Shown here: positions 12,801 to 25,286 of the stretch, piece by piece
Layout: each line of letters opens with the position of its first letter
Numbering within the stretch: the stretch's first letter is position 1
Source: Pachypanchax playfairii
Taxonomy: Eukaryota > Chordata > Actinopteri > Cyprinodontiformes > Aplocheilidae
NCBI GenBank assembly: GCA_006937955.1
Contig: SSNP01000007.1
Coordinates: 3,988,619 to 4,052,618 of the forward strand
Length of the DNA: 64,000 bases
Direction: 5' to 3'
Program-made: the position numbers and the translations under genes
Notes under the pieces: model-generated
The model's database searches: none
Told to the model about the DNA's origin: nothing
What the model saw: only the letters and a program-made list of their open reading frames with translations

Positions 12801-15800
12801 GATGAGACAGCCAGGGATCAGGTGTGATAACAAAAACTCATCTGTTACCATGAGCAAACACACTGTGCTGTTTCTCATTCTCTCATGTTCTATGTGTCTC
12901 TGAAGACCTTAGCTGGTCTACCACTCCTTACTGCTACACCTTGTGTTTGTGTTTTAGCCAACGTTTTCTTCTGACTGAAAAAAACATACAATTTAAATAC
13001 TATTTTACTGCTATCTTAAAGAAAAAAATAAAATACTGTGGGTACAAACAACTTCTCTTCTGAGTTGACATCACAATTTACTTGTGCCATGACATTTCCT
13101 CAATTAAAATCAGGACTTAATGTTTTGGCATCATTTCACACAACTTTTTTTCACATGTGATGATAGTATCATATTCCCTTAGGACAGGAATCATATTGCT
13201 GTGGTTGAGCTCTAAAAAGAAAACGACTTACTACACTGTTTTAGAAGTTTCAGACTGGATAATAAGTAGATATGCAGCTGACTATTTTGAACATGATCGA
13301 CTTAACTGGTGATCTAATTCTTATCAGCTACCTCATAAATAAAACAAAAGTTCTGCTGTATGTTCGCAATCTTACTTTAACTCACTGAAACACTGTGTTG
13401 TAGGTGGTCAGCCTCGGTGGTCTTTTACCACTGGTGAAACTGCTGTCGAGTTCCAACAAATCTGTGAGCCAGATGGCTGCTGGAGCGATGAGGAACCTTG
13501 TCTTTAAGAACCACAATAACAAGCTGGAAGTCCAGAAACTTGAAGGTGATGCAAAGGCCCTGCAGCTACTGGAAAAAACCTCTTGTACTGACATCCAGAA
13601 ACAAGTCACTGGTAAGACCTTTGATTAAAACAGAACCTCAAAATATAATTTATTTATGAAATATAACAAATAGAATTCAATTTCCCTGAACATTTAAGTT
13701 CTGTCTTCAGTAGAAGTTATTTATTGTTTGTGTTTCTCAAAGCAGGGATTCATCGATTTGAATTAGAAATAGACTTGAACTAGCTAAATGATCATCATGC
13801 TAGTGAGACCAGTAAGGCAAGTCAGGCTGATCACATACACACACAGCATAAATATTATAATTGTTTCTTCCTGCTTGTTGAACATAGGCTTCCTGTGGAA
13901 CATGTCTTCTGCTCCTGAGTTGAAGGAGGGCTTAATAAAAACAGCAGTTCCTGTCCTGAGTAAAAATGTAGTGAAACCATTTGTCGGCTATTACGAAAAT
14001 GCCGACTTTATAGAGCCCACTGTCTTCTTCTATGCTACGGGCTGCCTGAGGTTTGCATATTATATTTATTCAAATCAATCAGAATGCTTCTTGTATTATT
14101 TTATGACTGTAATGCACAGCACATACAATTTGTAATATGTTTTATCAAGTAGTGAAGATCTAAATTTGAACAAATGACCTAAAATCATAAGAGACGATGT
14201 TATTTTGTTGTGTCATGTATTGAGCAATAATTAATGAAGATGTAATGGTGAACCTGTAGGAACCTGAGCAGCTGCAGCCGGGAAGAGCGACAAAAATTTC
14301 GAAAATGCCCTGACCTCATCCCGTCACTCATTAGCTTCATCAGTTCTTGTGTGGCAGAGGAGCGCTACGATGACCAGGTAACTAATCAACATGTGTTATT
14401 AATGCATCATCCATCACTATTTATAGATTTACATTTTGTTAATGCCTCCGATTATTGTCAGTGTCACCAAAATGAACACTCAGTTGGTTCATAATTAATT
14501 GTTTAATTGTGTTAATTTGTGATTTTCTTTTAAAAAAAGAAATCCAAAAAGTAGTAAATGTTGTTCAGTTTCCTGTTACACTGACTGGCTAACAGCAGTA
14601 AAGAAAGTAGAGTAAAGAAAAGAATTCCTTACTCTCTTGTGTAAAATGTTTAATCTACATATTAAATGTATTCTGAAGTTCATTCACACACACAACTATT
14701 TGGACCTAAAACTGCATAAAGCACTAATTGCATGCACATCGTCATGTTGAGACACGTCTACAAACACACACAGTTGTGGGAAAAAAGTATTTGCTACAGA
14801 TTTCCCCTGTTTTTGTGACTGCAGCTGTTGAAGCCAAGGGAACAACCAGTTACAGGATTTAGAGTCCAATTCATTTTTTTATGTAGGGCCAGGTTGCTTT
14901 GGATATTTTTTACTCCATTATACGTCAAATCATCATTGGAAATTTGCTCAGGTTATTTGTATGATGTAAAAATTAGTTTCATGAATAAGCTGGATATCTG
15001 TAAGGGGGTAAATTTTTTGAAGATATCAAAATGCCAGTGCAGACACAGACAGTCCAACTTTCTGTAACCCATTAAAGGTGGTAAAGAGGATTTTGTAGCA
15101 AATTTAGATGTAAAAATTTCTTTAAAATTATTTTATCAACTTATAGCGGTCTTGTACTTATGGTTTCCAAAAGAAAAATTTATAATATTCATAAATCATA
15201 GACCTGGTGGGGCTTGAAATAAAGTAGCCAATAGATAACAAACTCATATCGTTATCTATTGGCTACTAGATTGTCCATCACACTTCTGTACGTACTACGT
15301 AGTTTGTTTAGGCCTCAGTGCTGGTTAACACCGCATGCAGAAGCGCTGCGAAGTGGGTTGGAACCGAGGCCACTTCCATTCTGCACCCTTATTAACCTAT
15401 ATGATAGGGCTGGGCGATATGTTTTAATAAAATCTCTGATTCTTTTTTTTTTGTTCGATTTCTGATTTTTTCCGATTTTCCCCGTACTTATTAAGGAAAG
15501 CAACAAGAGCAAACAACGGTCAACTTTAAGCGACTGCTTCAGTGATTGTACTCCACCATACCTCTTTCCTGTTATTTGCAGTGCTTTGTACAAACGATTC
15601 GTCTATAGTTAGCTTTTTTTAGCTAAGGTTTGTTGGTCAATGCGGTTTTTGTTCGTCTCAGAGAGACTGGCGTTTTCCATGTTTGGCTGGATGTCTCTGT
15701 TTCAGGTGTTAGAACGAGTTTATGGTGAATGTTTGTATGTAAAATGTGTGTATGTGTACATATATGATTTTATTTAACTATGTTTAATGTATATTTGTCT

Positions 15801-18800
15801 TTTATGTCTTCTTGTTTTATTCTACATAGTTTTTTGTTTTTATTTTCCAATTTGAAAAGCACATTTGTCTGCTATAGCTTTAAATGTGCTATATAAATAA
15901 CATTTGATTTGATTTGATTTGATTTGATTTAATTTTGTGCTCCTCTTTGGTTTCATCATCATCATAGTCTATGGAAAACACTGTGTGCATTCTTCAAAAC
16001 TTGACCTACGAACTGGAGGAGGAGTGTCCAAACTCTTTCAGCAGTTATAATACTACAAGAGAGGACAATGATGAGAAGAAGAAGCAGGGATCCACAGTAG
16101 GATGTTTCGGCCCCAGAAGCAAAAAGGCTCTAACTGAGGTGTGCAGTCTAATCATGCCTCTGTTCTTTTTGTTCTCTGTTCTTTGTTCTGATTGACCTTA
16201 AGTTCTAAACTATTTCTTCTTTTCTCAGAAGAATTCAAACTCATCTACAAAGCCAGAAGAATCCTCAGTGAAGACTGAACTGGAAGCTGGTGTTTACAAA
16301 GAAGACGACTTGTGCCAGCTTAAAACCATCGACAACTACTTGTCATTGCTTAAGTCATCCAAAAACATAAAAACTAAAGCAGCCTGCTGTGGTGCCCTGC
16401 AGAACCTCACTGTTGGCACTAAACCGGTTAGTAGTAAGACAAGCACTGTTAGTCTCAGTGTTTCATTCTCTGTCAAGATGATCCTAAAATAACTTTAAAA
16501 ATGGAAAACACGAGACAGAATTTAGGGGATTTGTACCACAGATGCGGTGGTGCTTATTGTGTGATTTAGGTTTGTATAAGTGGCACATTTTATCATATTT
16601 TTTATCATTTGCCTTATTTACATTCACAAAAATGTAAATAAAAAGGATTGGCTTTCAGATCATTGCACAAGTTATAGTTTTTTCTCCTTTATCTTGTGTT
16701 TCAGGGAGCCAGAGCAATAAGTGAATACGTGTATAAAAAGCTTGAAGACATGTGTTTGATACCCAGTCTGTTGGAGTCGACTGATAATACCATTCTGTTG
16801 CGTGTCGTGTCCCTGCTGGACAACATTGCCCGTAACACCAATGTGAACACGAGTAAGTAGCAGCGTGATATTCACAGAGGATGAGCCGCTGGATAGGTTC
16901 TGTGTTGGTTACTGGTAGCTAAATGTATAATGTTAGAATGATTTGGTTTGTTTTTCTTGAGCAGAACAGTGCTTGCCTGGGCTCCTGACATTCCTCACTA
17001 ATTATAAGACCGTCCCTGACCAAGAAATATCTGCAGCTTGTACCACAGTACGGAGACTTTTGGAGACGGACCCCAAGTCCGGCATATCGTGTCTTGATCG
17101 GCATGCGGTTGAAGCAGTGGTTGAAATCTCGGAATCATCGTGAGTTGTTTTGTAAATTTATTTTTTAAAATCTCTTTCAACAGTAATAACTCATATACAC
17201 TTATTTGATTAATGATCCATTTTGTTTATGGTAGGATGCTTAAGAAAGGGAAGACGGCTGCCTTACTGCTGCTGTACAACATGTGGAATAAAAAACCTTT
17301 GCAAAGTGCTCTTAAAAAGGTAAATCAGTGTTGTTCAGATTTGAGGGAATGAGAGTAACGATAAAACAGTTTCAGCTTTTAATGGTCACCACACTGAAAA
17401 TGTCCTGCGGTTAGTGTAACAGTTTAAAATAAATTGATCATTTAAACCCTATTCAGTGGTTTGTTTGAAAGGGTGCTGAGGATTTTTAAGCAAATCTGTT
17501 CTAAGACTGTGTCATAAATTGTAACAAAGTGTTGAAAGAAAGCTTTAAATAATCTAAGATTTTATAAGTCTCACATCTGAAAAAACATCTGGAAACAAGG
17601 TGGATACAAAGAATGAAACGTGGATACAACAATTTACCTGCAACTGCCTGCTATTTAAAGTCAGCTAACTTTTGAGCATAATTGATTCTTTAACATGAGA
17701 TGCTTTTATCCCATTTACTCATAGCTTGCTTTTCAAATCTCTTGTTTTTATAACTTGGAAATTTGAGTGCATATTCCTTCAACTTCCTTCACAATAAGAG
17801 CACCAATCTAAAACACCTTGAGGTTAACCTAAAATACATGTAACACCAAAGTTCAATAAACAGGAAGTCTCCTCTCAACCTGTAAAAACACACTGGTGTT
17901 CATGTTGTGGACATCTTCTTGTTTTGACCTGTAGGGTATGAACAACCAGTTGTATATGGATTTATTTTGTATACAGCAGTGAACAGTAGAAACTGTGGGT
18001 TATATATGTGACAGAGTAAAACCACCCATCCATCCGTCTGTTTGTCCATCCTCTTTACCTGCTTGTTCCAGCAGTCACTGAGCAAGACCTTGAACAGTTC
18101 ACCAGTCGATCACAGGACCACCAAAATAAAATGATGAATGATAAATACTTTTATTACAAAAACACATAAACAAAATAATAATAATAATTTTCATTACATT
18201 GCTCCCTAGTCGAGGAGTTATTTAATTCTCACAAAAAGACACAGTATGAACTCAGGTGACAAGTTACTCATGCATGCACTGTCCTGCATGAGCGGTGGGA
18301 CGGGCCCAGCTGGAAAAGATGGGTGTTTATTCCTCCTAAGGCACACCGAGTCACTTTCCCTTCCCTTTTGCCACACCCAAGACTTCAGCATACACAGAAA
18401 CAATAACACTGGAATCTCGATCGACAGGCTGCCAGTGCTCACTGCCTTCCATGGGAAACCTTGCAGTTTGTAGTTATTAGAAATAAGGGATTAATAAAGA
18501 AGATGTGCAATTTGTAAGAGTCAGAGGCAAATCCGGTGGAGAAAAGGAAAAATTGTAGTTGTTTTTGATAGAAGTATTTGCATTAGTACAAGTAGCTGTA
18601 CTTAAAAGATCATACAGACTATATATTAAAAAAAGTTTGACAGAGAAGTAGAACTGGTTACAGGATGAAAACATGGCCGTTTCATTCTGCCTTAATTTGC
18701 CAGAGGCTCCTGTAAGTTGCTGACACAGTACATTACTTTTCCTATTCAGTGTAAGGGTGTGTTGCATGTGTGTTCTTGCATCTGGGAAACTGTTCTAACT

Positions 18801-18900
18801 GATTTCTTTCAATTCTTTTTCTCCACAGCTGGATTTTGAAGAAAATACTTTTATTAATGATGAGACCAAAAACGCACACACAGCAGCGCTAGCAAAGTAG
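6860..18900 (+). CDS. pkp1: Plakophilin 1, armadillo-repeat desmosomal protein
   Basis: Plakophilin 1 links desmosomal cadherins and desmoplakin to intermediate filaments in epithelia and also occurs in the nucleus. Exons in order: 6860-7022, 8839-8930 (see separate entry), 12137-12307, 12412-12563, 12686-12821, 13404-13611, 13888-14050, 14260-14377, 15968-16138, 16229-16426, 16705-16852, 16965-17139, 17235-17319, 18829-18900. All have GT/AG borders and matching phases, giving 683 residues (human PKP1 is about 726). The head contains DDTSLALPSD and a basic KRNKNKS segment, as in PKP1. Armadillo repeats begin near AIMYLSKPEEHMQQAGASFI and include VSLGGLLPLVKLL, AAGAMRNLVFKN, LWNMSSAPELKEGL, ATGCLRNLSS and GALQNLT. 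The start is the ATG at 6860 (a second ATG follows at 6863). Upstream, the frame offers only a GTG at 6815. The tail is shorter than in human and ends HTAALAK. Divergence points to a fish PKP1 paralogue, but the family assignment is firm. Confidence 0.92.
7468..7511 (+). CDS. pkp1: Alternative candidate second exon of pkp1
   Basis: This 44-nt block is flanked by a strong acceptor (ttatgttattgtttcag) and a strong donor (acag/gtattt). It is open in the needed phase and encodes a low-complexity CRAKHNNNTNTNKQ segment. It would also restore the frame between exon 1 and the exon at 12137. Including both it and 8839-8930 would break the frame, so it is either a mutually exclusive exon or spurious. 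Confidence 0.3.
8839..8930 (+). CDS. pkp1: Preferred second coding exon of pkp1
   Basis: Exon 1 ends in phase 1 and the exon at 12137 must be read in phase 0, because direct joining gives a stop after seven codons. A connecting exon of length 3n+2 is therefore required. This 92-nt block has a strong acceptor (ttttttcttccaacag) and a modest donor (aaaaca/gtaact). It is open throughout and encodes a Ser/Thr-rich segment (LSPKAEFKSLSFRGNG, then TTSTTFSKT) like the PKP1 head. The block at 7468-7511 also satisfies phase. Confidence 0.6.
14765..15110. mobile_element. Degenerate teleost MITE-like repeat in a pkp1 intron
   Basis: The left end (cagttgtgggaaaaaagtat and following) and an internal block (gggccaggttgctttggat, reverse-strand reading) resemble a short non-autonomous DNA transposon family that is very common in teleosts. 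Its consensus begins with a 'gtggaaaaaaagtatttgc'-like end and contains 'aacctacctggccctgtgtg'. The copy is decayed and its exact ends are uncertain. A related fragment lies at 49985-50260. Confidence 0.4.
15223..15267. repeat. Perfect 17-bp inverted repeat with 11-nt spacer
   Basis: The left arm agtagccaatagataac (15223-15239) and right arm gttatctattggctact (15251-15267) are exact reverse complements. It lies in the pkp1 intron between the exons at 14260 and 15968, in a repeat-rich stretch. Confidence 0.85.
15902..15930. repeat. (ATTTG)n pentanucleotide repeat
   Basis: About six copies of a TTTGA/ATTTG unit lie 40 bp upstream of the pkp1 exon at 15968. Confidence 0.9.
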
Positions 18901-21900
18901 ACTTAAATCTGTCTGTTTTGGCTGCCTCTGTCTGTCTCTATGTGTCTGTGCTTGCAGACGGAAACCAAGCATAATTAAAGAGTCCTGTGGTCACACCCTT
19001 AGAAAAAAATTCGATGATACCTTTGTTAAAAGAGTCTATTAATTATGAGTTAATCATATATTGTATATGTATATATAGCAACAAGAGATTTAGTTTCATC
19101 TAGTGTTTGTATTACATTTGAAATGTGCTGTTTGTATATATAAATATTGGTAGGTTGAGTTGCTAAAATCCAGATCCTGTAAGGCAAATTACCCCATTGT
19201 TAAAATGTAGTGATATTCACAGTGAGATGATACTTTCAGTGATTCGTGAGATTCATTGATATCATCACTAAAATGTGATAAAACATCTTTAAGACCTGAA
19301 CAGCTTGAACTAAAAAACAGAGTGATCAGAAAAGGTAGAAGGAATATGTATCTGTTGTTTTGTCAGATGAAAAACAGCTAAAGAGTGTGTTCCTTCACAT
19401 TATTGTGAAGAGAAATAATCTAAGATTAGTTTTTTTTAGTAAATGTTTGTTCATGTGGAGGTTAGTAGATTTTTATGTGATACAAACCAGCAGTTCTGAA
19501 ACTTTCCCGTTTTCTGACCAAAAAAATAATCAAAATATTTCTGGTTGAACTTTACAAGCACTTCTAAAAAGCTACATTATCAGGGGATATTAAAAACATA
19601 ATCAGCTTCAAATTGTATTAGAATACTCGTTTCCATTAATGACAGTTTTTATTTTTCACAACTGAGGTGAAAAATTGTTTCTAGGAAATCTTTTTTAATT
19701 TTATTTCATTTATAGAAATAATCTTCAGACCTACAACTTAGTGTTTTGCAATCCACAGTGGGGTCCTGACCCCCAAAATGGGAACTAATGGTATAATCTA
19801 ATGATATGTTATTGTAATTTTTGAAAAAAAAAAAAAACATTCTTTGTATAGAAAAAGAAAAAAGTTTGCAAAAAAGTGGTGTATTACAATAGTTTAATCT
19901 CTGTTTTCAGCTCTATTACACTAAAAGATTAGTTTACTGGAGTACTAAACTAATTCAAAATGTATTTTACTGTTAGAGGATAGATTGATTTCTGGTTCAT
20001 TATTTGAATATGAAGCTACAGCCAGTTTTGTTTTGGTACAAACAGATAAACAGAAACAGTGTGGCTTGTTTCAAAAAGGGCCAGAAATGACCTACCTGCA
20101 CCTTAAATCTCACTGAAAAGCACATTGTTTTATTTCAAGTGTTAGTGTAGCTCTGTAAAACACCTTCTTATGGACTTAATATGATGTAAAACCACACCTC
20201 TTTGTCTTTACACTTTCTGCACAGAACTTTTAAAAAAAAAAAAATTTGCAAACTGGTTAAAAGTCTCCATCCAACCAACTGCAAATATTCCATCTAGATG
20301 TATAAATGTAAAGGCTGAAAAAAGTCATGTCTATTGGTGGTTGGATGAAACAAGCTCCGCCCCTTTCCTGCAAACCAACGGGATAAATTCTTGACTTTTT
20401 AAATAACTACACATCAAAGTTTTTGACTTGTTAATGCATATAGTTCTTTTCTTGCTGCTGTGTGTTCAGACTTTGACTTTCATGACACGTGCGCAACTGT
20501 TAGTTATGTGATGTTTAATAACTGGCTGGTAATTGGCAGTGGCTTCATATTACATATTACCGTCTGACATTGTTAGTAAATGTTCTCAGCATTGGGATTT
20601 CTGTGTAGAATACGTATTTTTGTTTTATGACTTTGTCCTAAATGTGCATATAATGTGTAAACTTTTTTATACTTTTGTGCTTTTTTCCATTTTTTTCATG
20701 CATTAACAGCTAAACAGCAGACTGAGTTGTAGTTGGGACAAATAATTCTCATGTGTATAAAGGTTTGCTGCGACAGTAAATAATCAGGCTTGTCAACAAC
20801 TGAGTGGCAGTGGGTGGGACAGTCGGTGTTGGTTGATGACTCCACTCTTTTAACTGTTCTTTGATCTAAACCAACTGATCTCTTAGAAGATGATTAAAAG
20901 ACTGTACCCTTTTATCTAACCCTAATAAATTATGATATTTGCTCAGATCCTCAGGCAAAAGGTGCAGCACATTCAAACATAAGATGTTTAAATCTAAATC
21001 ATGTAACTTTACAACTTTGAAAGGTCAGACAGGGTATCTGCTGTCAAAATAAATGACTGTCTTGTTTACAGAAATATGAAAATCCTCCCAAACACTTTTG
21101 AATATGCAGCTTACATAACCTAAAAGCTATCTGACACACGATAAGGTGTTTGGGATCACCAAGAAAACTAAAGTAAAAGCATTTAAATATATATATATAT
21201 TTTTTTGAGGTTCCTTTTGTCTCAAGGAGGATCAGTCAGTATTGCTTTGAATGTATTTTTGGAGAATTATGTTTTGCATTTTATTAGGAGCTTTGCTTGT
21301 CTTACATGCAATAAAAACATTTGCAGACGACACAGAGAGTGCGCCTTTCTTCGGGGGATACTTTAGGAGGCATTTACATTAACTATTATTTGCTGTTGCT
21401 TAATATCTGTAAAATAACCCTCATGTTGCAGAAGTTAAATGTGTTTACTGCTTAATGTCTGTAGCTAATTAAGCTTCAGGCTTTCATTCCAGGAGAGTTT
21501 TGTGGTGTTCTCATGCCTTTCTGTGACTAAGAGAGTAAATATGTCAGACAACTGAACTGGGAGACTTCAGCTTCATTTCTTTTGAAATTGCAGCGAAGGT
21601 TGACGAAGAGTGACTAGAACATTTAGTATTAAATAAACACCTTTGTGATTACTGTACTCGGGATTCTCGCACCTCATTTCCAGCTTCTAGAGAAGTCACA
21701 TTTTGCATGTCTATGCTGTTGCATTTAAAAAAAAAAGATTTCACCTTAAAAGCAGTTAAAGAAGAAACCTTTTCATTTCTTGTAAAAAGGATTTTCCCAC
21801 CTGGATTATGCATATGAGAATGATTCATTCTCCTTCAAATTTGTGTGTGTGTTTGCGGGGGAGGTTGAATAGTGGGTGGATGTCTGGGCGTTTGTCCAAG

Positions 21901-22080
21901 AAGCATCATGTCAGCTCCTCTCATGTCTGAGCCTGTCACACAGCAGGAGGTTGTCTATTCTTGACTCTGGTTTCAAGTCTCCATTCAAGTTTTGACTCAT
22001 TTTGCTCTCGGTGCAGTTGTTTCAGTGTCAGCAAATGAACAAATACACCTGCACAAACTAGAGATCAAAATCAAATTTAA
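18901..22080. other. pkp1 3' UTR and convergent intergenic space to tnnt2
   Basis: This 3.2-kb AT-rich stretch has no exon-like block. Plus-strand AATAAA motifs at about 20922 and at 21310-21315 could end pkp1 transcripts. On the minus strand, TTTATT at 22094-22099 is the best tnnt2 poly(A) signal, about 180 bp past its stop. The two genes therefore converge here. Confidence 0.5.
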
Positions 22081-22274
22081 TTTACACGTTACTTTTATTC
22101 CCTTAAAATGGAATAACATGAACACAACAGAATGACAAGAAGCTGGAAAAACTGGAAATAAAAGCCAGAATGTGGTGGCGTTGGGGGAATGGGTGGGACT
22201 TGGGTGTGGCAAGAAGCTTAGGCCTTTGGTTTGAGGCAGTAGATGATTACACTGCAAACTCAGTGCATTTGCAT

Positions 22275-24917
22275 TTACTTCCTGAAGCCTCTCTTGGTTC
22301 TCTTGGATCTGTCAGAAACCACAGAACAGGTCATAAGGTCAAAGATTCAGACTCGGCTTGTTTATCAGCAAAAACTATTGAGAATGAAGAAACTCTGACA
22401 CTCGGCTACAACTGAATATACAATAAAATGTTTGTTTGTTTTTTTCATCGTGATCTTTTTTCATGTTGTATTAAGCAAAGCAGAAGAACATGCAGCAGAG
22501 CCTTGAGGAGGCTCATCAGGGTGTGGCTAGAAGATAACATGTCTGTGAGAAACAGGTTTTGCAACAGAAAAACATAAATTCTCACGTTTTCTGGTGGTCG
22601 CTCACACGGTTTCTCAACACATTAATCTGGAATGACAAAAACATGTAAATGTTACTTAAACAAGGTGTTTTCCATGTGCTATATGTGAAGGACCAGTGTG
22701 CACACACACACACACACACTCACACACACCTCATATTTCTGCTTGGCAAACTGATACTGCAGATCAAACTTCTCAGCTTCCAGCTCGTACATCCATTCCC
22801 ACAGCTCTTTCGCTTTCTCCCTGGAAACAGGTATAAAGTTCAAAGTTCTTATTCTTCTCAAATTATTGAGGAATCCTTTTCGTTACCTCAGCTGATATTT
22901 CTTCATGTACCTACTTGAGTTTTTCTTGACTCAAGCTCTCAATGTCCAGAGATTTGCGTCTTTCACTCAGAATCTTCTTTTTTTTCTCTCTCTCCGTTTG
23001 TCTTTTACCACTCCGTTTTTCATTCTGCGGAGGAGAACTGATTCACGTCTCTGCTCGTGTTTTACTGTTCAAATGTCTGGAGAAAGAAATCACTCACCAA
23101 CTTTTGCATGTAGCCACCAAAGTGAAGGCTGGTCAGAGTTTTCTTCTTCTTTGCATCATCTTCTGCCCGCTTCTTAGCCTCCTCTTCCTCCTTGCGAGCT
23201 CTCTCCTCCTAAAGAAACACGGATGTGCATGTAGAAAAGACCATTAGTGGCAGATGATTGATCTTTATTGAAGCAGGATTTTACCTCAACGCGCTTCTGA
23301 CGCTCTTTCTCGCGCTCACTGCGGATCCTATGCTGCTCTGCTCGCTCAGAACGGCGCTTCTCCTGAATCAGATATTTTTATTATTGGAATTGTAAACTTG
23401 GTTTATGTGTCTGACTTTAACGTAACAGACTTACAATTCTTTCTTTGAGACTAACGAGCTCTTCTTCCTCCTTCTTTCTGCTCTCAAAGTGAACTTCAAT
23501 CAATGTCTGCAGCTCCATCAGGTCCTTTTCCATCCTCTTACGATGGATGTCCTTCAGAAAACATGTTTTTTTTTCATTAGTAACAATGTATTAGAAGCAG
23601 TACATCCATAAAGATGTTTTCCTTGATAAATTATTAGAAATACAGAGTCAGGGAAGGTTTGGCAACAACAGAAAACATGTCACTTACATCGAAATCCACT
23701 TTCTCTCCATCTGGGATCTTAGGAGGGATGAGATTTGGCATGATAAAAGGCCTAAAAAAATTCAGATCAGCCACAACAATGAGACAACACCAGATTATAA
23801 AAGTGTAAAATAAGAAAAGTAAGACAAAATGAAATGTTTGATAAAACTGATGATTTTATAAGAAGATTCAAAACGCCAAATGCCAAACAAATGTCTTATT
23901 CATGAACTACATCTCGTGTATGATTTGATCTGTGCACACTGAGAAACATCACATCACTTTAAAGAGAGTAGAAACAGAGAAACATGCTGAACTCACCTGG
24001 ACACGCCTCAGAAGCCTCATGTGCATTTTTACTTCACATTAGTTCAAATTTATAGAACATTTATATTTATATGGGATTTATATTCAGAACTGGATGAACT
24101 TACAAAATTAAGTCAAAGAAACTGCCAGGTCTGTACTTAGTCTCCAACAAATAGGTAATTAAATAAGTCATCATACAGATCAGCTGTTTGATGCTGTCTG
24201 AGGACAAATATTGGAGACAATCAAGCCTGCAAAAAAAATTAAATCTTCAGACGATAAGATAAGATTCAAAGAAACAGTAAACATCTGCATGCAGAAGTCC
24301 AAAGGTCCACTATAAAGAAAGAGACTTCATGAGAACAAATACAAAGGCTTAAAAACCAGAAGCAAAAGTACCCATAATTGTATCAGAGTATACAATTTAC
24401 TTGGAAATTTGATAGAAAAAAAAAACAAACAAACAAAAGACAGAAATACCCACAAATACATAAATAAAAGCTAAAAACATCTGTAATTAAAAAAAAAAAA
24501 ACTTTCTTTTTCCTGGTGTGTTTATCATTCCCATTCTGACAGACATATGCAGATGTTATTTCATGTTATGGTTGTATTATTATGTGTTTTAAATTCTGCC
24601 ATAACAAATAATTAAATAAAAAATATTCTACATCCCAAAGAGCTGTGTTTCCTAAATCTGTCCTTCCATTTGGACGAAACTGTGACAGTGTAAAAAAATA
24701 AATAAGTAAAAGAAGAAATTTAATTCAAACACAATTCTATATTTATTTTAGCAGACACAATTTAAACATATGGGCCTGTTTAAGTGTGGTGTGTCACTGA
24801 TTATAAAAATGTAAAGGCTTCTCTTGCATAACTGAATCTAAAGTCTTCGTCTAAATGATCGTTTTAAAAATCTCTCCAGACACTTTTATTGAGCTTTCAC
24901 AATGTTATTGAAAAGGG

Positions 24918-24955
<38 letters not shown>

Positions 24956-25244
24956 TTGTATTTCTGACCTCCTGGGGACCCGTTTCCTGACTTTTACTAT
25001 CTTTCTGGGGTCCGAGGGTTGTTGTGGGGACCGAAGCCTGGTCCCCATGGGGGGACTCCCCTTTTTAGGGTTAGGGGTGAGGTTTATAGGTATGGTGTGA
25101 ATAGAGTTTTAGTTAGTCTTAGGGTTAGTTATAGATCAGTAATGGTTAAGGTTANTAAAAGGGTTTGGGTTAGGTATAAATCTAGTTACTAAAATCAATG
25201 GAAGTCAATGGACGGTCCCCATAAGGATAACAAAACACACTTGT

Positions 25245-25286
<42 letters not shown>

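Noticed and set aside
15400..15900. Repeat-like stretch beginning gggctgggcgatatg in a pkp1 intron
   Set aside because: The opening motif is common in fish transposon remnants, but I could not define the ends or a family well enough to annotate it.
21664..21685. Possible alternative tnnt2 end (SRSWK then stop on the minus strand)
   Set aside because: Only the last three residues recall GRWK, and upstream sequence and splice context do not fit. The exon at 22308-22275 fits phase and family better.
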